Shown here: in pieces, positions 61,018 to 64,000 of the stretch
Layout: each line of letters starts with the position of its first letter
Position numbering within the stretch: the first letter of the stretch is position 1
Source: Mycobacterium xenopi
Lineage (GTDB): Bacteria; Actinomycetota; Actinomycetes; Mycobacteriales; Mycobacteriaceae
Direction of reading: 5' to 3'
DNA: 64,000 nt
Assembly: GCF_009936235.1 (NCBI RefSeq)
Contig: NZ_AP022314.1
Location: forward strand, 2,170,001-2,234,000
Position numbers and translations under genes: made by a program
Notes under the pieces: model-generated
Seen by the model: the letters and a program-made list of their open reading frames with translations, nothing else
What the model was told of the DNA's origin: nothing
Database searches by the model: none

Positions 61018-61856
61018 GATCGCGCCCCAATCCACAGTGCTACGCCGATGACGGCGACCATCCCGATGATCCACATCGCCATGCCCTCGGGGGCAGGACC
61101 GAAGCCGCCCAGACCGTAGCCGCCGGGCTGGCGCTCTTCGGTGACGGTCTTGACGTAGGCGATGATGTCTTTCTTCGCGTCGAGCGACAGCTGCCGGTCG
61201 GAGAACTTCGGCATGTTCTGCGGCCCGGACAGCATCGCGGCAAGGATTTGCTGCTCGTTGGCCGGCCCCAAGTCGGGCGCGTACTTACCCGACGACAGTG
61301 CCCCGCCCTTGCCGGTGAAGTTGTGGCACGACGCGCAGTTCAGCCGAAACAGATCACCGCCACGGCCTAAATCCTTGCCGCGCAATGATTTTTGAGCGAG
61401 GCTTCCGTCCGGCTCGCGTACCAGGGTGGGGCCGCCACCGTTGGCTTGCACATAGGCGCCCAGCGCCTCGATCTGCGCCTCGTCGAAGATCGGGTCTTTG
61501 CGTGGCGCCTGGGCTTCACCACGCACGGCGGGCATCCGGCCGGTGGAGACCTGGAAGTACACGGCTGCCTCACCGACGCCGATCAAGCTGGGCCCGCGAC
61601 CGGGCACGCCCTGCAGGTTGGCGCCGTGGCAGGTCACACACGACGTGTCGAATAGCTGCTTACCCGTGCGCAAAAGCGCCGACGAGGACTCGTCGGCGAC
61701 CGCCACCTGCGGTTTGGGTGTCAAAACCGCGGCCAGCCCGCCGGCCAGCGCCAACGCTGCCACCAGCAGCAGCCCGCCTGACAAGCGGCGGCGAAGACGT
61801 CGCCGTGAGCGGTTTGTTTTCAACCGAGCACTCCTGTTCGTCGGGCGCCTGCTCAT
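61014..61856 (-). CDS. qcrC: Cytochrome bc1 complex diheme cytochrome c
   Basis: 280 aa from ATG 61856, overlapping the ctaE stop as ATGA and equal in length to the M. tuberculosis protein as I recall it. An N-terminal anchor (LSGGLLLVAALALAGGLAAV) precedes two CxxCH heme sites, DTSCVTCHGANLQGVPG and RLNCASCHNFTGKGGALS. Each has a later Met ligand, such as STGRMPAVRGEAQAP and GPQNMPKFSDRQLS. A C-terminal helix (AMWIIGMVAVIGVALWIGAR) anchors it again. It replaces soluble cytochrome c as the link to CtaC. Confidence 0.96.
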   Translation of the reverse strand: MSRRPTNRSARLKTNRSRRRLRRRLSGGLLLVAALALAGGLAAVLTPKPQVAVADESSSALLRTGKQLFDTSCVTCHGANLQGVPGRGPSLIGVGEAAVYFQVSTGRMPAVRGEAQAPRKDPIFDEAQIEALGAYVQANGGGPTLVREPDGSLAQKSLRGKDLGRGGDLFRLNCASCHNFTGKGGALSSGKYAPDLGPANEQQILAAMLSGPQNMPKFSDRQLSLDAKKDIIAYVKTVTEERQPGGYGLGGFGPAPEGMAMWIIGMVAVIGVALWIGARS

Positions 61857-62464
61857 CGGATGAAGTAGATCGTGGTGAACAGCGCGATCCACACGATGTC
61901 GACGAAATGCCAGTAATAGGAAACGACGATCCCGGCGGTGGCCTGCGCGGGCGTGAACTTGCTCATCGCGGTGCGGGCGAGCAGGAAGATGAAGGCGATC
62001 AGCCCGCCGATCACGTGCAATCCGTGGAAGCCGGTGGCCAGGTAGAACACGCTGCCGTAGGCGCTGCCCGGGATCGTGGTGCCGTGACTGCTCAGGTGGT
62101 AGTACTCGTAGCCCTGGCCGAGCACGAAGAACAGACCCATCAAGAACGTGACCACATACCAGCGGCGCAGGCCGAACACGTCGCCGCGCTCGGCGGCGAA
62201 TACGCCCATCTGGCAGGTGAACGACGACGCGATCAGCACCAGGGTGACCGGCACCGCCTGGTAGAGGTTCAGGTGGGTGGGGTGAGGCGGCCAGTTGCCG
62301 CCGGCCTGGGCTCGCGCGGTGAAATACATCGCGAACAGCCCGGCAAAGAACATCAGCTCGCTGGAGAGCCAGACAATGGTGCCGACGCTAACCATGTTGG
62401 GCCGGTTCAGCGAATGCACACGCGAAGTGATCGCAGTTCCCGAGGTCCCCACAGCGCTGGTCAC
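61853..62464 (-). CDS. ctaE: Cytochrome aa3 oxidase subunit III
   Basis: 203 aa from GTG 62464, same length as the M. tuberculosis protein as I recall. Five helices, with typical subunit III pieces: TIVWLSSELMFFAGLFAMYF, YLATGFHGLHVIGGLIAFIF, and IVVSYYWHFVDIVWIALFTT. The ctaE-qcrC-qcrA-qcrB genes overlap successively by 4 nt, so bc1 and aa3 parts are made together. Divergent from trpD. Confidence 0.96.
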   Translation of the reverse strand: MTSAVGTSGTAITSRVHSLNRPNMVSVGTIVWLSSELMFFAGLFAMYFTARAQAGGNWPPHPTHLNLYQAVPVTLVLIASSFTCQMGVFAAERGDVFGLRRWYVVTFLMGLFFVLGQGYEYYHLSSHGTTIPGSAYGSVFYLATGFHGLHVIGGLIAFIFLLARTAMSKFTPAQATAGIVVSYYWHFVDIVWIALFTTIYFIR

Positions 62465-62575
62465 ATCCGCAAGTATGACGCTTTGTAGTTGATGATCTCC
62501 ACCCGGGGCGGCATTTGACCGGGCGGGTCGCGCTGGCCGTTCGGCGACAAGCGCCGTTCGTGGGACGATCGGCGC

Positions 62576-63658
62576 GTGGCCGTGTCACATCAACCGCCGC
62601 CATCCGGTGAGCCAGGCGGTTCGTCATGGCCGCAGGTGCTGGGCCGGTTGACCGTCGGGCACGACCTCACCCGCGGCCAGGCCGCCTGGGCGATGGAACA
62701 GATCATGACCGGCGCCGCGACCCCCGCGCAGATCGCGGCTTTCGGGGTGGCGCTGACGATGAAGCTGCCGACCCCCGCCGAGGTGGGCGAGCTGGCCGAC
62801 GTCATGCTGCGCCACGCGCGCCGGCTGCCGGCCGGTGTCGGCGCCGACGCGGTCGACGTGGTCGGTACCGGCGGTGACGGGGTCAGCACCGTCAACCTGT
62901 CGACGATGGCGGCGATCGTGGTGGCGGCCGCCGGCGTGCCGGTGGTCAAACACGGCAACCGGGCGGCGTCGTCGCTGGCCGGCGGCGCCGACACGCTGGA
63001 GGCGCTCGGGGTGCGCATCGATCTGGGTCCCGACGAGGTGGCGCGCAGTGTAGCCGACGTCGGTATCGGGTTCTGCTTCGCGCCGACGTTTCACCCGTCG
63101 TACCGGTACGCCTCGGCGGTGAGACGCGAGGTCGGGGTGCCGACGGTGTTCAATCTGCTTGGGCCGCTGACGAATCCGGGTCAGCCGCGGGCGGGTCTGA
63201 TCGGCTGCGCGTTCGCGGATCTGGCCGAGGTGATGGCGACGGTGTTCGCCGCTCGCCGCTCCAGCGTGTTGGTGGTGCACGGCGATGACGGGCTCGACGA
63301 GTTGACCACCACCACGACCAGCACCATCTGGCGGGTTCAAGCGGGCACCGTGGACAAGTTGACGTTCGATCCGGCCGGCTTCGGGTTCGCCCGTGCCGAG
63401 TTGGGGGACTTGCTGGGCGGCGACGCGGCAGCGAACGCGGCCGAGGCGCGTTCGGTGCTGGCCGGGGCCCAAGGGCCGGTGCGCGACGCCGTCGTACTCA
63501 ATGCCGCCGGCGCGATCGTCGCCCACGCCGGGCTATCCAGCCGCGCCGAATGGCTGCCGGCGTGGGAGGACGGGCTGGCCCGCGCCGCCGCGGCGATCGA
63601 CAGCGGCGCGGCCGAACAGCTTCTCGCGCGGTGGGTGCGGTTCAGTCAAACCGTTTGA
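62576..63658 (+). CDS. trpD: Anthranilate phosphoribosyltransferase
   Basis: 360 aa from GTG 62576. PRPP-binding parts: VDVVGTGGDGVSTVNLSTMA, VVKHGNRAASSLAGGADTLE, and FCFAPTFHPSYRYASAVRRE. GVPTVFNLLGPLTNPGQPRA and VVHGDDGLDELTTT are conserved; the last holds the DE metal pair. It joins anthranilate and PRPP in tryptophan synthesis. The 3' end overlaps the convergent exonuclease-type gene on the other strand. Confidence 0.95.
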   Translation: MAVSHQPPPSGEPGGSSWPQVLGRLTVGHDLTRGQAAWAMEQIMTGAATPAQIAAFGVALTMKLPTPAEVGELADVMLRHARRLPAGVGADAVDVVGTGGDGVSTVNLSTMAAIVVAAAGVPVVKHGNRAASSLAGGADTLEALGVRIDLGPDEVARSVADVGIGFCFAPTFHPSYRYASAVRREVGVPTVFNLLGPLTNPGQPRAGLIGCAFADLAEVMATVFAARRSSVLVVHGDDGLDELTTTTTSTIWRVQAGTVDKLTFDPAGFGFARAELGDLLGGDAAANAAEARSVLAGAQGPVRDAVVLNAAGAIVAHAGLSSRAEWLPAWEDGLARAAAAIDSGAAEQLLARWVRFSQTV

Positions 63659-64000
63659 CTGCCAGTCGTTTACGGCCTGTTCGGCCGCCGCCCGCGCCGA
63701 GCGGGCGGCCGCCGCCCACGCCGCCCACGGTCCGGCCGACCGCAGCGGCGAGGCCCAGCCCGCCGCGTCGTCGGCGCCGTGGCAGCACACGACGCGCACG
63801 CCCGGTGCCGCCAGCCAGCGCGCTATCAGTGCCGTTTCCTCGACCAGCGCGCCGCCCAACGGTGCAGCGGTCGGCACGATCGCCTGGGCGCCGGCCCGGA
63901 TGGCCTCGACGACCGGCATCGGCGGCACCCCGCGGGCAGCGCAGCCCGCCGCAGCGAGTTGGCCATGGCGGATCACGGCGAGCTGCCAGCCGCCGCGCCC
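63533..64000 (-). CDS. C-terminal part of a DnaQ-like/GIY-YIG nuclease protein (Rv2191-like)
   Basis: The frame is open to the right edge; codons before the GTG at 63976 read GRGGWQLAV and lead into IRHGQLAAAGCAARGVPP. The part in the window is the family's C-terminal tail (AGAQAIVPTAAPLGGALVEE, ARWLAAPGVRVVCCHGADDA). I place it by synteny: M. tuberculosis Rv2191, a DEDD exonuclease with a UvrC-like domain, converges with trpD. No catalytic motif lies in the visible part. The stop at 63533 gives a 126-nt antisense overlap with trpD, which is longer than usual. Confidence 0.65.
   Translation of the reverse strand, partial: GRGGWQLAVIRHGQLAAAGCAARGVPPMPVVEAIRAGAQAIVPTAAPLGGALVEETALIARWLAAPGVRVVCCHGADDAAGWASPLRSAGPWAAWAAAARSARAAAEQAVNDWQSNGLTEPHPPREKLFGRAAVDRRGGAGQPVLPRRQPFGAAG

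Overview
The window is a high-GC chromosomal segment from a slow-grower-type Mycobacterium that is not M. tuberculosis. From left to right it follows, in inverted orientation, the M. tuberculosis gene order from about Rv2226 down to Rv2191. Ordered landmarks are rnpB, the CYTH/CHAD protein, panB, the Hip1-type proteases, glnA2, glnE, glnA1, the lipoate genes, dlaT, ephD, pepB, gcvT, ilvE, the cobalamin genes, asnB, the cytochrome bc1-aa3 genes and trpD. Many protein lengths equal the M. tuberculosis orthologues as I remember them. Species cannot be fixed from the sequence alone.

Layout. 1-8.1 kb is an accessory catabolic block: two amidohydrolases, a two-helix membrane protein, a VapBC module flanked by 48-bp direct repeats, aldehyde and zinc alcohol dehydrogenases, a P450/ferredoxin pair separated by a MIRU-like tandem repeat, and a 2OG-Fe(II) oxygenase. 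8.2-11.2 kb has RNase P RNA, the CYTH/CHAD protein and panB. 11.3-14.7 kb carries a wax ester synthase/DGAT gene whose start region holds a complete group II intron with its reverse transcriptase. 14.8-22.3 kb holds two Hip1-family exported hydrolases, glnA2 and glnE. 22.3-30.2 kb is an accessory insert between glnE and glnA1: thioesterase, F420-type oxidoreductase, an SOS-box-bearing 13E12 HNH gene, an HD/LuxR regulator, a MddA-like methyltransferase, DoxX, and a TetR/ferritin-like pair. 30.2-39.4 kb runs from glnA1 through lipA/lipB and dlaT to ephD. 39.4-41.3 kb is a decaying accessory island. 41.3-51.6 kb covers pepB, an adenylate cyclase, gcvT, ilvE, cobU-cobT-cobS, a glycerate kinase and an Fe-S carrier. 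51.7-64 kb covers adenosine kinase, asnB, ctaC-ctaF-mmpS3, ctaE-qcrCAB and trpD.

How the genes connect. GlnA1, GlnA2 and GlnE make and control glutamine. LipB, LipA, DlaT and GcvT form a lipoylation and lipoyl-enzyme set. CobU, CobT and CobS finish cobalamin assembly. CtaC, CtaF, CtaE and QcrCAB make the respiratory supercomplex.

Two things stand out. First, the group II intron begins directly after the ATG of what looks like a leaderless promoter and ends at the ATG of the DGAT reading frame, so splicing could control expression. Second, at least six genes (a small membrane protein, an Rv2223c-like hydrolase, the HD/LuxR regulator, lipB, an Rv2216-like epimerase and an SRPBCC protein) are broken by 1-nt indels, mostly in or beside short G or C runs. 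Because lipB is normally a core gene, sequencing error is a serious alternative to real decay. Many genes show a TANNNT hexamer 6-8 nt before the start codon, the leaderless arrangement common in mycobacteria.
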